This document shows, piece by piece, positions 12,154 to 24,877 of a stretch of DNA of 64,000 bases; positions within the stretch are counted from its first letter, which is position 1, and the number at the start of each line of letters is the position of its first letter. The position numbers were made by a program, and so were the translations under genes. Source of the DNA: Synchiropus splendidus (Eukaryota; Chordata; Actinopteri; Syngnathiformes; Callionymidae); the NCBI RefSeq assembly GCF_027744825.2, contig NC_071342.1, forward strand, positions 22,846,001 through 22,910,000, written 5' to 3'. Under the pieces are notes generated by a model, which saw only the letters and a program-made list of their open reading frames with translations, was not told where the DNA came from and made no database searches.

Positions 12154-14864
12154 GTGACGCTGCTGACGTCAACAACGAGGTCGGCGCTTCCTGCTGCCCC
12201 GTGCGACTGGACGTGTCGGCGCTGCCGGGCGACTCATACACTCACCTCTGGGGAGGTCGGTCCTCGCCAGAATGATCTGAAGATGAGTTGGGTTCCATGC
12301 TGCTGACCTCTTCCAATTTACATTTGGAGCCTAACGCTCACCTGCATTTCTGCGCATTAAAACCAGTCGCCTGCTGATGGACCTCGGTGCTTTGGACCTG
12401 TGCATCGTGTGGTCGAGCTTCAGCCCCCGACTTGCTCAAGACTGTCCGCAGACATTCCACTGACTCAGGAAATGTGACTCGAGCTTCAGGAGTCAATGTG
12501 AAAAATGAAAATACTAACACTGAACCATGCACACACCAGTGTTTTCCTGTCCCTGCTGCTACTGCTCATTTGTGAGGATTTACAATAAACACATTTCACG
12601 GGTTTTGTGTGTGTCGTCACTGCTGTTGAGAAACGGACACCAGGCAAAGCACACGACCTTCGGATCCCTGTCTGCTGCGACCAAAGCTTTTGTTCTCCTC
12701 ACAGTATATAGTCCTTTTTTATTCTAGAATTATTTTTTTCTATTTTTTATGTGACTTTTTGTCTATTGTAAACAAGAAAAATGTTTTTTTTTATATGAAC
12801 ATTTATGTTAAAAATACAATACAATAAACCATTTAGTTCTGTTTCGTTTTTTTTTTTTTGCTGTAATAAGAGTGGAATTTGGAGCACGCCGCGTCTTGAC
12901 ACACTAAATGAGGAAGAATTAAAAGGCCACGAGGGTTGACATGATTCAGCCTCACGTCACGACCAGAATGAGGTCGGACCACATTCCCGCAGGAACCCGG
13001 CGAGCTGCCACTGTATCAGCCCTCTTTCAACATCCCAGCAGCCGATACGGAAACCAGTCACGCCTCACCTGAGCTATTCACACTCAATATCCCTCTGAAA
13101 TCACCGCGGCATCCAGGTCAAACTGATCTGGAGATGAGAGGTCTCTGGATCGGACATTGACTTTCATGTCGGGCCAGTCACAGCAATAGGAGCAGCGAGG
13201 AACGTTCACATCCACTTCATTTATCGACTGCATGTGACTGTGAACAAGACCCAGAGACGCTCGGCCCCCGTCACCTCTGAGGACAGTCTGTAACTCGGTT
13301 CAGATCACCGCTTCGGTGATGGGAGCATGAAACAAGTGCAGTGGAGAACATGAGCGATGGATCAGAGCTGTCTGTCAGCACGCACTCACACATTCATGGC
13401 ATTCTTTATTGCCACATTCTGGAGGATTTATGATAATGTATTGAGAAGAGTGTAATGTATGGAGAAGTGACGAAGTTCCTCTGCTCCCTCTGGAGGCCAC
13501 TGACGGCCACTGCAGCCTTGCGACTCATCACCAGCGGAGTCAGAGGTCAAGCTCAGATGCAGCAGAGCTGCAGGGAACTGGACCCAGTGAGGACGGTGGA
13601 GGCCCGGTGACAGAGAGCAGCGGCGAGTCGAGAAGACAGTCGCGGAGCTACGAGAGGAATGTCGCCGGGGCAGCTGAAGTCGACTGATACGACCAAAACA
13701 TGTGTCGTAACTCCACAAGTCTGTGTTTGCATGCGCAAGAATTCGTTCTTTCACAGACACGTCACCCACGAAAACACATTTTTAACATGGTCCCGCACCA
13801 AAAACACGTCGACAAACATGGAAATAACACAGTTGGCTTTGAAGAAATGATACAAGGCGGAAACAGACGTGATCGAGTGCTCAAAAATATAATTTCTTCA
13901 GACGGTTTTCAGCATGATATGAAGGATGAATTGCATTGTTATATTGGATTCCAGAATGATCAAAATAGTGGTGCATGACGCCGCATTATTTCTGAACTTC
14001 ATGATGCACGTGTGGTTATGAACATGCGGTGAGACACTTCAGCCATGATGAATGTCTCTTCTGTGGATCCACTCATGACTTACGTCAGCAGTGAATCCAT
14101 CTAAATGAATCTCTTGACGTCCCATTCACAAATCCATTGAAGAAAGTTTGCTCAGAGGAGCGAAGCAGGAGGCCATGCTGCGCGGATCAGTGAGGAGCTG
14201 GACGCTGGGTTTCTCCACAGCGATCAGAGATGGAGCACGGAGACTCTCCTCTGCCAGGAGGACTGGAAGGACAGAAACTCCCTTGTTCCTCAGGGAGCCG
14301 GTTCATACACATGCTAATGGTCTCTCCTTCACTCACACACGTTTCTCACACCATCTTTGTGAGGACCTCTCATGGACATCACCCTTTCCCCGGCCTCTCA
14401 CCCTCATCTATGTGTGTGGCCGCTGCATGTGGGAGGGGTTGCCGAGTGAGTGAGGTCTCTCCAGAAGTGAAGAGGTGCCCGGTGCGTGTCCAGCTCTGAA
14501 TGTGCGCTTCTGTGCAGTTTGGCTGTGACAAAGTCACAAACCAAGTCACGCTCTGTCCCAGACTCGCCTCATCCCTGTCCCAGCTCCAGCCCACAACAGG
14601 ACATCAAACCCTGTAGTGAGCGCTCCAGCACCTCCCCTGTGACCCTCTACCAGGGTCCAGTGTGGAGACAGGAAAGGTTTTACACCTCAATATGAAGAAA
14701 AAACAGTCCGTGAATGGAGCTAACGGGACACGTCTGCATACAGAGGCTGCGTTATACACAATAACAAAGCGCCTCGTGGGTCAGCTGATCAGTCCATGTT
14801 AGGTTTTCTCCGGCTTTGTTCGGGGGCGTTCCAGTTCTGGATTTTCGTTCGAAACCATTTGTCT

Positions 14865-15060
14865 TCCTATCTTAGTGAGGACTGTCATTGCCATCACCCT
14901 TTCCCCAGCCTCTCACCCTAAAGCTAACCATCTAAAACACATGGCTCACCTGAACCAGGACTCTGGACCAAACTGAAACCCAAAGATCTGCCAAAACGTC
15001 CTCACTTCGCAAAAATGTCTTCACTTATACAGGTTCTCACAAAGATAGTACAAGTATAAG
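14865..15060. repeat. Dispersed CCATCACCCTTTCCCCAGCC repeat
   Basis: Copy of a fish repeat containing TTAGTGAGGACTGTCATTGCCATCACCC, then AACCATCTAAAACACATGGCTCACCTGAACCAGGAC, ending in a TTCTCACAAAGATAGTACAAG word. Other copies: 10480-10600, 14340-14410, 18895-19010 (reverse), 41122-41460 and its left part near 40595-40652, 43467-43540 and 46478-46530. Confidence 0.65.
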
Positions 15061-15662
15061 AACACACACACTCCTTCTGAACTGAAACAGACAAAATGGA
15101 AGACCTTGATCTTCATAGTTCGGACGATCATGGTGGAGCGCCTGCTTGTGGAGTCATGTGTGGGTCAGAGAGGCCGCGAGAACAGGTGTCTCCAGAAGCC
15201 TGAAGAACGCCTGGACAGTTTGTGGTTTTTTTAGCGTGTGTCACACAAACACAGCTGAAGCAGAGCTTCATTCTGCTTCCGTCTGACTTCAGCAGTGTAG
15301 CTGTGGTGATGATGGGGGTGAGAATTTTCCAGAGAGGAGAGGGAGCTGACGTGACCAGGAAGGACTCTCGGGTGAAAACTCCCTGGATCGACGGCTGTGA
15401 GTCAGCGCCTCACCTCAGGTGACTAAAGACACAGCAACGTGAAAGACAAAGTGAAAGAGGCCAAACAGCAAAGCTGCATCATTGAAGCACACGGCGTGTT
15501 ACATAAGCAATGTCGCTAAAACAGATGAAATGTTGCCGTGGACACCATCCCAGTCATGAATAGTCTTGGTGTTTGGATACAACTGAGAGGTTGTAATCCA
15601 AAAATGCAAACAACGCAACGGCTAATGGAAAAGATGCAGAAGAAGGTGGACTTCTGTAGAGA

Positions 15663-15721
15663 ATTTTTATTTTTATTTTTATTTTTATTTTTATTTTTAT
15701 TTTTATTTTTATTTTTATTTT
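15663..15721. repeat. (ATTTTT)n microsatellite
   Basis: About ten uninterrupted six-base units of T-rich sequence. Confidence 0.95.
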
Positions 15722-16790
15722 GTTGTCATGTTTGAGTAACATTCCACATTACCCACTCTCTCTGTTTCTTCATTACTCTTTTATTTTGAGCAGGATTTGT
15801 GGTTGTAACGAAAAGCGATTTCCCTCCAGATAAATAAGATGATTCTGGTTCTGATTCTTTCTACTGTCAATTCGACTTCACTTACCTTCTATCTCAACAG
15901 ATATTTCAAAAACACAATTTGCGCAATGAACTATTGTTTTTTGTTTTCAGATTTTTGTTATAAATATTGTTAAATTGCTGGATTTGTTTGATGCTTTTTG
16001 TCACTATATAACTCTCTCGTAGTTGCGGGTCACTATGTTCATGCTAAGCTGCTTCAGCTAACAGGATGCTAAAGAGCAGGACGTGGCGACTGAACTGAAA
16101 AAGAAAAACATCATGGATGAGCTCAGAAACACAAAAAAAACCACAGGTTTAAATTTACCCCAAAACTTTATTTTCAATTCAAACATTTCAAAGCAAGAAT
16201 GTGTGGCAAATGTATAGTGAAGACCAGGATCTACGTAGCTCAAGCTAATCGGACTTAGCCGCACTCTGCTAACAGCGCTCCTCTGTGGTTGGTTTAACAC
16301 AAATTAGTTGGATGCTGTTTGTCTCAGCCATTTTGTTTTTTTAGCTTCACTACTGCTCCTACATTTTTGTCCTATCGACGCCATTTAAACACCAAAATGT
16401 GCGGCTCAGACGGAAATCACCCATCAGAAGTACGAGTGAAACATTAGAAAAACAATCCTGTGACTGAGTCTTGTGATTCAGACGACAAACCAGTTTCTCA
16501 TTTACTCTCGAACCGTGACTAAAAAAAAACAAGACGACCAAAACGGAAGTGAAAGTTCCATTACTTTGCAAGTCACTCTGATACTGCAACAAAAACCTCC
16601 TTTGTTAGCGTGGAACATTCGCTCTATTCACTAGCCGACGAGCTCCGGAGCCTCAATCCAGTCGACTGAGCTCAGAGTCCGGGAAACAGCCACCGTCCCG
16701 GGATATGGGGACGGACCAGAGTCTTGTGCGTCAACCACCAAACTCACCGACGGCTTGAGCTCAGCTTCACTTCTATTCTGGATTATAATC

Positions 16791-17348
16791 CTGTGTTTTC
16801 CAACCTTTTTCTAGCCACGGCACCTTGGTTCATTGAGAAAATCCCAGGCTCACCACCAGAGGAACCTGCACTTGTGCTTAAAGTCCTATAGAAAATTCCC
16901 ATTCATTTGTGAAAAACTGTAGCTACTGACACTGGCTTGTTATTTTGCCAGGATATTTGCTGAAACAACTAACAGAAAATGTATTTGTTTCAAATGTGTC
17001 CAGAAAGTGGCGGCAATATGGCAAAATATACCATGATGTATTTATGTATTTACTGACTTTAAATCACTGTTTGGATTAGATCACTTCTCTTTTGCATGGT
17101 TTTATTGTAGTTTTGAGTTTCCAGACAAATCCTCAGCCTCTTTGCCTGAACTTGCTTCATAAAAACAATGATTCTTTCTCTCTTCTCATTTTGGAGCTCA
17201 TTTATTTTGTTGTGCATTCAATTTTTCGCCAACTTTTAAACCACAAAGCAAACTTTGACACTCCACGAGTATCAATAAAGGTTTGAAATGAGACGCCAGT
17301 TATCTCTGCGGTGCAGACAGTCTTTGGCATGGTGGTGGAGAACCACTG
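16791..17348. mobile_element. hAT-like non-autonomous element, family 1, reversed copy
   Basis: A 558-bp copy related to 8131-8877 but in the opposite orientation (shares TAGCCACGGCACCTTGGTTCATTGAGAAAATCCCAGGCTCACC). Flanks TTATAATC (16783-16790) and GTATAATC (17349-17356) form a 7/8 target duplication. Ends CTGTGTTTTCCAACC and, in complement, CAGTGGTTCTCCACC. No coding capacity. Confidence 0.75.
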
Positions 17349-18195
17349 GTATAATCAAATATAGGATTTTTTAAATGAAATATCTGTCTCATCGCACTTA
17401 GTACTCACTAACTTTATTGCCAATATTCATCGTCTGAAATATGGCTGTTGATGGCTCCTCTGCCACTGGGTCTTGGGAAAGTGTGGCGCTTCTTAAGCGC
17501 TCCAAATATTACAGCATGAAAGGTGGCAACCCTCTGACCCGCTTTATTGTCGTATATAACTTCAAGTCGACCATGCGTGCAGCTCCGACATGGCCTCACT
17601 AAGCTTTGATGTGTTTACTGGAGTAAGCAATGAGCCTGGACATCGTGATCGAGACAACATGCATGTTGTAAAGACATCTGGAACGAACTTGCGTGTCATG
17701 ACTTTAACTTCCTCCCTGGAGGATCCATTTGGTGTCAGCAGTGAAACCGAGGCCCACGACCAGAAAATGCTCTGAAGACACCACAGTGCTGCTGGTTTAT
17801 GTGTCGCCTCAGTTACAGACTCAAGGTTCTTCCCCTTGTCTTCCAAGCACCAACCTCTGTTCATGAGCACCGGCTTGTGTCTGCAGCGAGTGTTTGAGTG
17901 ATGTGATGACAGACGCTGTGATGTGGCTGACAGCTCAGATCTTTGACTCAAATATGTGGAGATTTTCAACTTTCTGCCTGTGAGCTGAGAGATAATGCGC
18001 TGCTGCTGCTGCTGCTGCCACACATTCTCCACCTGGTCGGTCCAGTTGCTGAGAAGAGGTGTGTGCTCGCGCTTCGCTCGGGTTTCGGCTGCCAAGAGGC
18101 GGTCGCTCTCGGCAGCGCTGACTGAGGTGAGCAGGGAACAGGGGGTGCTGCAGGAGGCGGTGCTGAGTCTGAAGAACCTGTTCTCCAGGCCGCCC

Positions 18196-18309
18196 AGGCT
18201 TATAGGCTATTGACATCACATCCATCCCTGACAGCAGCAGCAGACGCCGCGGAGGAGACACACCGACCCTTGGACCTTCTGACCTGGAGACGTCTGGCGG
18301 GCTGCACAA
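18196..18309 (+). promoter_or_regulatory. Possible 5' exon/promoter of the AHNAK-like gene
   Basis: A TATA-like word (CTTATAGG, about 18199) precedes a stretch ending in a strong donor, GCACAA|gtgagt, at 18309/18310. This could be the non-coding first exon spliced to 19962-19997. The acceptor side has no transcript support, so the link is an inference. Confidence 0.3.
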
Positions 18310-18848
18310 GTGAGTCCATCTTTCTTCACTTGGCGTCTCAGTCGGGTTCTTCGTCACTCAAACGTGAGATTAACTCACGGAGGAGGCAGACTGGACTTGG
18401 AAACACAGAGGCTCAGCGACAGGCTGCTCTGACGTTGGCGTTGAGACTGTTGCTCTTTGTGAAGAGACGAGTCGGAGGTTTGATTCCCTCTGCTCCTGCA
18501 TCAGTGGTGTTTCAGGACCTCAGCTCGGAGACCCTGGTGTCGACTGAGTCCATTATCCGAGGACCCAGTCGACACGGTTTGGTACGGTCTGACGTGGAGG
18601 AGCGAGGTCCTGCTGCTGCATGAACAACAAGGGCGTCAGAGTTTCAGATGTTACCACATCATGTAACTGATTCATGTGTCACTTTCAGCTGGAGAGGTTC
18701 GGGTGTGGCTCCGTGCGTGTGTGTGTGTGTGGTAATTGGCGTGGCACGTCACTCAGAATCCATCCCACCCGACTGGTTTACACTCACATATGTTCTTCAG
18801 CCTGCCCGACCAGAAGCTTTGAATTCCTGAGGTCTGAGCTGTGAGTGT

Positions 18849-19216
18849 GTGTGTGGGTGTGTGTGAGTACCGAGTGACAAGGCAGCATTTTGGCCGGTCC
18901 TCACAAGGATTGTCAGCTTATTTTAATGAGGTTCCAGTTTGGTCCTGGTTAAGGTGAGCCATTGCTTTTGGAAGGTGAAGTTGAGGGCGAGAGGACCTCA
19001 CAGACAGACCTCACTAAGGTAGAGAAACGTGTGTGTGTGGGTGTGTGTGAGTACCGAGAGACAAGGCAGCATTTTGGCCGGTCCTCACAAGGATTGTCAG
19101 CTTATTTTAATGAAGTTCCAGTTTGGTCCTGGTTAAGGTGAGCCATTGCTTTTGGAAGGTGAAGTTGAGGGCGAGAGGACCTCACAGACAGACCTCACTA
19201 AGGTAGAGAAACGTGT
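18849..19216. repeat. 184-bp tandem duplication
   Basis: Two nearly identical copies, 184 bp apart (GAGTACCGAG at 18865 and 19049), each holding a reversed copy of the dispersed repeat and edged by GTGTGTGTGGGTGTGTGTGAG. A simple-repeat-flanked local duplication. Confidence 0.85.
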
Positions 19217-19994
19217 GTGTGTGAAGTCACAGGACTGTAGGAGACATTGATAAGTATAGAGTTTCTGGACGGCACAAGCAACTCTGGAGCTTGATCTGGA
19301 CTGTTTATGTTGTGTGTTAAACATGTGCTGAACACAGGAGTCAGTGACAAAAAATCAGGAACAAGTGAGAGCTCATCCACAAATAACCTGATTTAAAAGC
19401 AAACTTATTTTCCAAAATTTGGTCAACTTGTGTAGCCACGAAAAAAAGGCAGATTAATGAGACAAAGGTTTTAAAATAAGATATAAAGATGTATTTCATT
19501 ATGCAAACTTCAAAATACTCATTTTAAAACTTTTAAAACTTCAAAAACATCATGATTAAGTTGAAAGTCTCTTTCAGAGGTAAATTATTATTATTAACTA
19601 ATTAATTTATGAACTAAACACTTGGTGAAGAGATGAAATCAAAATTGCATGCAAACACAAATTTTTAAAATTGACAAATGACTCAAATAAAAAGGAAACG
19701 GCTGTGAATGTGTATCGTCGACTGCTGTATATTCACTTTACATCCACTTATTCATCCGCTGCCGTCGTCATGTTTCACTTATTCACTTCTTCGTAATAAC
19801 CATCTTGGTAAAAACAGTTTGTGCGGTCTCTTCCTGAGGTGAGAGCTGCTTCACTTCTGGCCTGTGTGTAGCTCCTGTTCTCTGGTGAGGGGGCAGCACT
19901 GAGGTCAACCCTCATGAACGGATGTGCCGAGCTGAACTACTGTCTTCTTTCTGCCCTCCAGAACTCATGTGGATGTGAATACAGCGAAGACAAA

Positions 19995-22900
19995 ATGGTA
20001 AGAGGACGACACGCTCTGTGCTTGGAGTGTCACGAGGATACTAAGCCGTGTGTCTCTGCAGAGCACGGACAGCAAGAGTGTGTTGGACAGTCTCATCCGG
20101 ACTGAGGGAGGACTCACGGGGGACCTGGTGACCACCAACGGCGGCCTCAGTGCAGGTGAGACTCGTGACTGAGAGCTGATGTTCAGTGTCACCGTCATGT
20201 CTGTATGGACGTGTGTGGCAGCGTCGCAGCATCATTTCCTCGTGTCCAGTGTGACCTGCCTCCTGAGTTCATCTGCACGTGTTTCTGCCTGCATCTAGTT
20301 CGACCACATTCTTCCTCCAGCCCTGATCAGCATGTCTTGTCTTTTTCAGAGGATGAAGTCGTGGCAGCAACGGTTCACCTGGACCACCTCAACCAGAGTG
20401 ACCTGATGAACGTCCTGAAGACATTGAAGCAGCTTGACAGCAATGTCGAGGTGTTGACTAAGAAGGACCTGGATGCCAGCGCTGATGTGGGCATCGGTCT
20501 GGGAGGCGCTGCAAAGGTACAGTGAGAACGGGTCCGCGCAGTCAAGCGTGTGTGTGGGCTGCTTCGCCAACCCATTTTGGACCTTTGCTTGGTCGTACAT
20601 GTTGCTGGTGGTGCTTTCAGAGACCTTTTCTTTTGCGATTGAATCGGATGCTCCACTGTTAACGTCATCTTCTGCCCTTCCGTTAATTGCAGGCGCTTGG
20701 AGTCAATCACAGTCTCGGCACAGACCTGAGTGCGTCTGCTTCGCCGCCAGACTTCTCCCTTCCAAGCGTTAATGGAAAGCTCAACTCAAGAACGCCTGAT
20801 ATAGGGGCAGAAATAAATGGTCCCTCTTTAAATGCTGATAAGAACCTCAAGTACCACGCCCCCAAATTCACCATGCCCAGCTTCAACCTGCCCACGGTCC
20901 CGACAGCAAACGTCTCTGGGGATGTGGACCTTCCCTCTGTCAGTGGAAACGTTGACGCTCCCCGGGTCAATCTGTCCGGTCCAGATGTGAACCTTGAAGG
21001 TCCGGATCTCAATGGTCCCTCCGTGAAGGTGGACACCCCCACCGTGGATATCAACGGAGGGGGGAAATTAAAGTGGTACCAGAAGTTAAGAGGTCTGAAG
21101 GGAAAAGGTCCAGAAGCGGACATAAACACGCCTGGTGTAAAGGTCGACGGGGACCTTGACCCAGCAGGCATCGGCATACATTCACCCAAAATCGATGTAG
21201 AGGGACCAGAAGTCAAGGGGACGGATATGGACCTGAACCTCGCCGCTCCAAAACACCACTGGAAGCTGAAAAAGACCAAACCCGGCCTCAACCTTAACGC
21301 CAACGCAGGGGTTGACGTCCCAAAGCCAAAGGTCAACGGTGAAGTAGATTTACCGGATGTTGACCTCAAAGCCGAACACCACACCCCCGGCCTTAAGATC
21401 GGAACCTGGAAAAAGCCCAAGTTTGGATTGGGAGGGGTGAAAGCAAAATCGCTTGATCCTGATGTCAGCCTTTCTGCTCCAGAGGCCTCGGTCAAGGCCC
21501 CAGATGTACCCAACGCAGATGTCGATGTCAAAGGCGCTGACTTGGATATTGAGCCTCCGAAGTGGTGGCACAAGTTGAAGCCTCGGAAGTTTCACGGCCC
21601 CAAACTAAAAGCTGCTGTGTCGGAACCTGACCTGAATCTTGCTGTAGACACCCCAAAAGCCAATGTAGATGTCCCTGACGTCGATGCAGAAATTCCTTCC
21701 GGCAAATTCAAATTGTTCAAGATAAACAAATCTGGCACACTGAAGGCCCCGAAGGCCAGCATCAACCCTCCTGAGGCAAACATCCAGGTCCCTGACCTGC
21801 ACGCGAGCAGTCCGAATCTCAATGTCCAAGCACCAGACCTCAGTGCTGACGTCAACGTCCCGAAGGCCGACGTCAACATCGGCACACCCGAGACTAAACA
21901 TCGCTTCCCTAAATTGAAACTTCCCAAATTCGGGTCATCAGCACCCAGAGTCAAAGGGCCAACTGTTGACTCTGATCTTAATATTCCATCAGTTGATATA
22001 GACGGCAACATGTCGACTCCTGAATTAGATGCCAACATTGAGGGTCCCAATGTGGACATGGACACAAACAAGAAGTTCAAACTTCCAGATTTCAAATTCC
22101 CAAAAATTGGAGGGTCAGCACCAAAGGTCCAAGCAGATCTTGATGCTCCGGATTTGGACGTTCCCCCAGTTAAACTGGATGGCAGCTTGTCTGGTCCTAA
22201 CCTCGAGGGCGACCTTCCAGGTCTGAGTGCTGAGGCTCCAGGGGTGAACATTGATGGTCCAGATCTGGACATGAATGCGCAGAAAAAAATTAAGCTCCCA
22301 GATATTAAATTTCCCAAATTTGGGGCATCAGCGCCAAAAGCAGATCTTGATGGTCCAGGACTTGATATTTCACCTGTTGATATAGATGGCAGCCTTTCAG
22401 GTCCAAAATTAGATGCTAATCTTCCAGGCATAAAACTTGAAGCTCCTGATGTGGACATGGACGCGAACAAGAAGTTCAAGCTCCCGGATTTTAAACTTCC
22501 AAAAATTGGGGGATCAGCACCAAAAGTCAAAGCAGATCTTGATGGCCCCAATGTAGATGTTCCGCCAGTGAACTTGGATGGCAGCCTATCTGCTCCACAG
22601 CTCGAGGCCGACCTTCCTGGTGTCAAAGTTGATGCTCCAGGTTTGGACATTGAAGGTCCAGAGATGGACACAAACAAGAAGTTCAAGCTCCCAGATTTTA
22701 AACTTCCAAAATTTGGGGCATCAGCACCAAAGGTCAAAGCAGATCTTGACGGCCCCAATGTAGATGTTCCCCCGGTGAACTTGGATGGCAGCCTATCTGC
22801 TCCACAGCTCCAGGCCGACCTTCCTGGTGTCAAAGTTGATGCTCCAGGTTTGGACATTGAAGGTCCAGAGATGGACACAAACAAGAAGTTCAAGCTCCCA

Positions 22901-24877
22901 GATTTTAAACTTCCAAAAATTGGGGGATCAGCACCAAAAGTCAAAGCAGATCTTAATGGCCCCAATGTAGACGTTCCCCCAGTGAACTTGGATGGCAGCC
23001 TATCTGCTCCACAGCTCGAGGCCGACCTTCCTGGTGTCAAAGTTGATGCTCCAGGTTTGGACATTGAAGGTCCAGAGATGGACACAAACAAGAAGTTCAA
23101 GCTCCCAGATTTTAAACTTCCAAAATTTGGGGCATCAGCACCAAAGGTCAAAGCAGATCTTGACGGCCCCAATGTAGATGTTCCCCCGGTGAACTTGGAT
23201 GGCAGCCTATCTGCTCCACAGCTCGAGGCCGACCTTCCTGGTGTCAAAGTTGATGCTCCAGGTTTGGACATTGAAGGTCCAGAGATGGACACCAACAAGA
23301 AGTTCAAGCTCCCAGATTTTAAACTTCCAAAATTTGGGGGATCAGCACCAAAAGTCAAAGCAGATCTTGACGGCCCCAATGTAGATGTTCCCCCAGTGAA
23401 CTTGGATGGCAGCCTGTCTGCTCCACAGCTCGAGGCCGACCTTCCTGGTGTCAAAGTTGATGCTCCAGGTTTGGACATTGAAGGTCCAGAGATGGACACT
23501 AACAAGAAGTTCAAGCTCCCAGATTTTAAACTTCCAAAATTTGGGGGATCAGCACCAAAGGTCAAAGCAGATCTCGATGGTCCAGATGTAGATGTTCCCA
23601 CAGTGGACTTGGATGGCAGTGTATCGGGCCCAAAGTTAGAGGGTGAGCTTCCAGGTCTCAATGTTGATGGCCCTGATGTAAATGTTGACTCTCGCAAGAA
23701 ATTCAAGATGCCAGATTTGAAACTTCCAAAACTCGGAGGTGCAAAACTAAAGGCTCCAGATGTTCCTGATGCAAACCTTGATCTTCCAGCAGCGGACGTT
23801 AGTCTCCCTAAGGCCAGTGTTGAGGGACCCAGCTTAAGTTCCCCAAACCTGAACCTTGGTGGGCTTGATCTCAATGCTACATCACCTGATCTGTCCCTAA
23901 ATGCACCAAGTGTGTCTGGACCTCAGCTGGACGTTGACCTCCCCAAAGCAGGGGTTTCCGGTCCAGGTCTGCAGCTCAAGTCGCCCAATGTGGATTTGGA
24001 TTCTGGCCTGTCCAAGTCTCTAAACCTAAACCTTCCTGGGATTTCTGGCCCAGGGGTCAAATCTCCAAGCGCTGATGTTGAATTGAACGCACCCAAGATG
24101 GAGGCAGGCGCAGATGTCAACCTGCAGTCGCCACATGTCGACATCGAAAAGCCAAGTAAGCCACATTTAAAGTTCCCTAAACTGAGCTTCTCCAGAAGTA
24201 AAAGTGCGGAGGTCACTACCCCGGATGCTGAAGTGAAGGCGAGTCTCGACTCGCCGGAGCTCTCTGCTGATGTGAACGCTGGGGGTAAAAGTTCCCCCAA
24301 AAGTCAGTTCAAGTGGCCCTTCAAATGGGGTTTGAAGTCCAACTCTGGCACTGATGAGGACGAAGGTGGCGAAACAGCAGCAATCGACTGGACCGACCCT
24401 GGTGCCGCCTTCCCCCAGTTCAAGACTCACAAGCTGCCCAAGGCCAACATGGACAGCAGCGGGGGAATCGAGGACATGCTTCGTCTGAACAAAATCGACA
24501 CAGACACGGCGGACTACGTCGTGAGCAAAGGCATCCGTCTGCCCGTGCTCAACACCTCCTCCAGACCGGCTGAGAAGATCGACCTCATGGAAAGGCTGAG
24601 GCTGGCGAAGGAGAAGGTCCCGTCACACAACTCATCGCCGACCGAAGCCAAAACTGACATCGGCACGAAGCTGGCCGCTGCAAGTCTCAACGCTGGTCTG
24701 TTGAAGGAAGCAGAGGATTCCTCTCTGGTGAGAGGAGGAACCTTCAAAGTGGAGAAGCCTGGATCCGTCCTGGGCCTGGCGGCCCCCGAAGCAGCCGCTT
24801 CTAGTGACAGTGACAGACTCGCGCTGAGCCTCGACAACATGCTCGGCCTCAACCTCAAAGACTCAGAAGCCGAGTGA
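19995..24877 (+). CDS. AHNAK/periaxin-type repeat scaffold protein
   Basis: A large scaffold-type protein. Known AHNAK and periaxin members sit at membranes and cytoskeleton and bind partners through repeats and an N-terminal PDZ domain. Exons: the ATG is the last three bases of exon 19962-19997, then 20062-20155, 20350-20516 and the giant exon 20693-24877; phases fit and give about 1482 residues. Residues about 33-80 (DEVVAATVHLDHLNQSDL and following) resemble the back half of the AHNAK/periaxin PDZ domain; the front half is not recognisable. Residues 100-1230 are VDLPxVxLxGPxL-type repeats with KFKLPDFKLPKFG cores, including five almost identical 69-residue units. The C-terminal about 180 residues are non-repetitive (WPFKWGLKSNSGTDEDEGGE, then EDMLRLNKIDTDTADYVV). 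Size is far below human AHNAK (about 5900). Orthology to AHNAK, PRX or a fish-specific relative is undecided, so no symbol is given. Confidence 0.85.
22470..23600 (+). repeat. 207-bp coding tandem repeats in the AHNAK-like gene
   Basis: Five in-frame units with an exact 207-base period (landmarks GGCAGCCT near 22578, 22785, 22992, 23199, 23406). They are almost identical even at third codon positions. Flanking repeats in the same exon are much more diverged. Confidence 0.95.

Larger units (their letters stand above)
12160..18195. other. Intergenic, repeat-rich, no gene supported
   Basis: About 6 kb between exo1 and the AHNAK-like gene. Open frames on both strands are short and lack splice-linked homology. 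Recognisable content is dispersed repeat copies near 14330-14410 and 14865-15060, an ATTTTT tract at 15663-15721 and one hAT-like element at 16791-17348. The frames around 17940-18215 look codon-like but match nothing I know. Confidence 0.55.

Noticed and set aside
17562..18215. Protein-like frames with a glutamine run (minus) and heptad leucines (plus)
   Set aside because: The glutamine run is the CTG repeat read in antisense. There is no family similarity, and no splice-linked partner exons were found.
21592..23874. 760-codon open frame antisense to the AHNAK-like exon (and a 288-codon one at 20707-21573)
   Set aside because: A by-product of the repetitive, proline/aspartate-rich coding strand. 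The antisense reading simply mirrors the repeats and has no independent splice or homology support.
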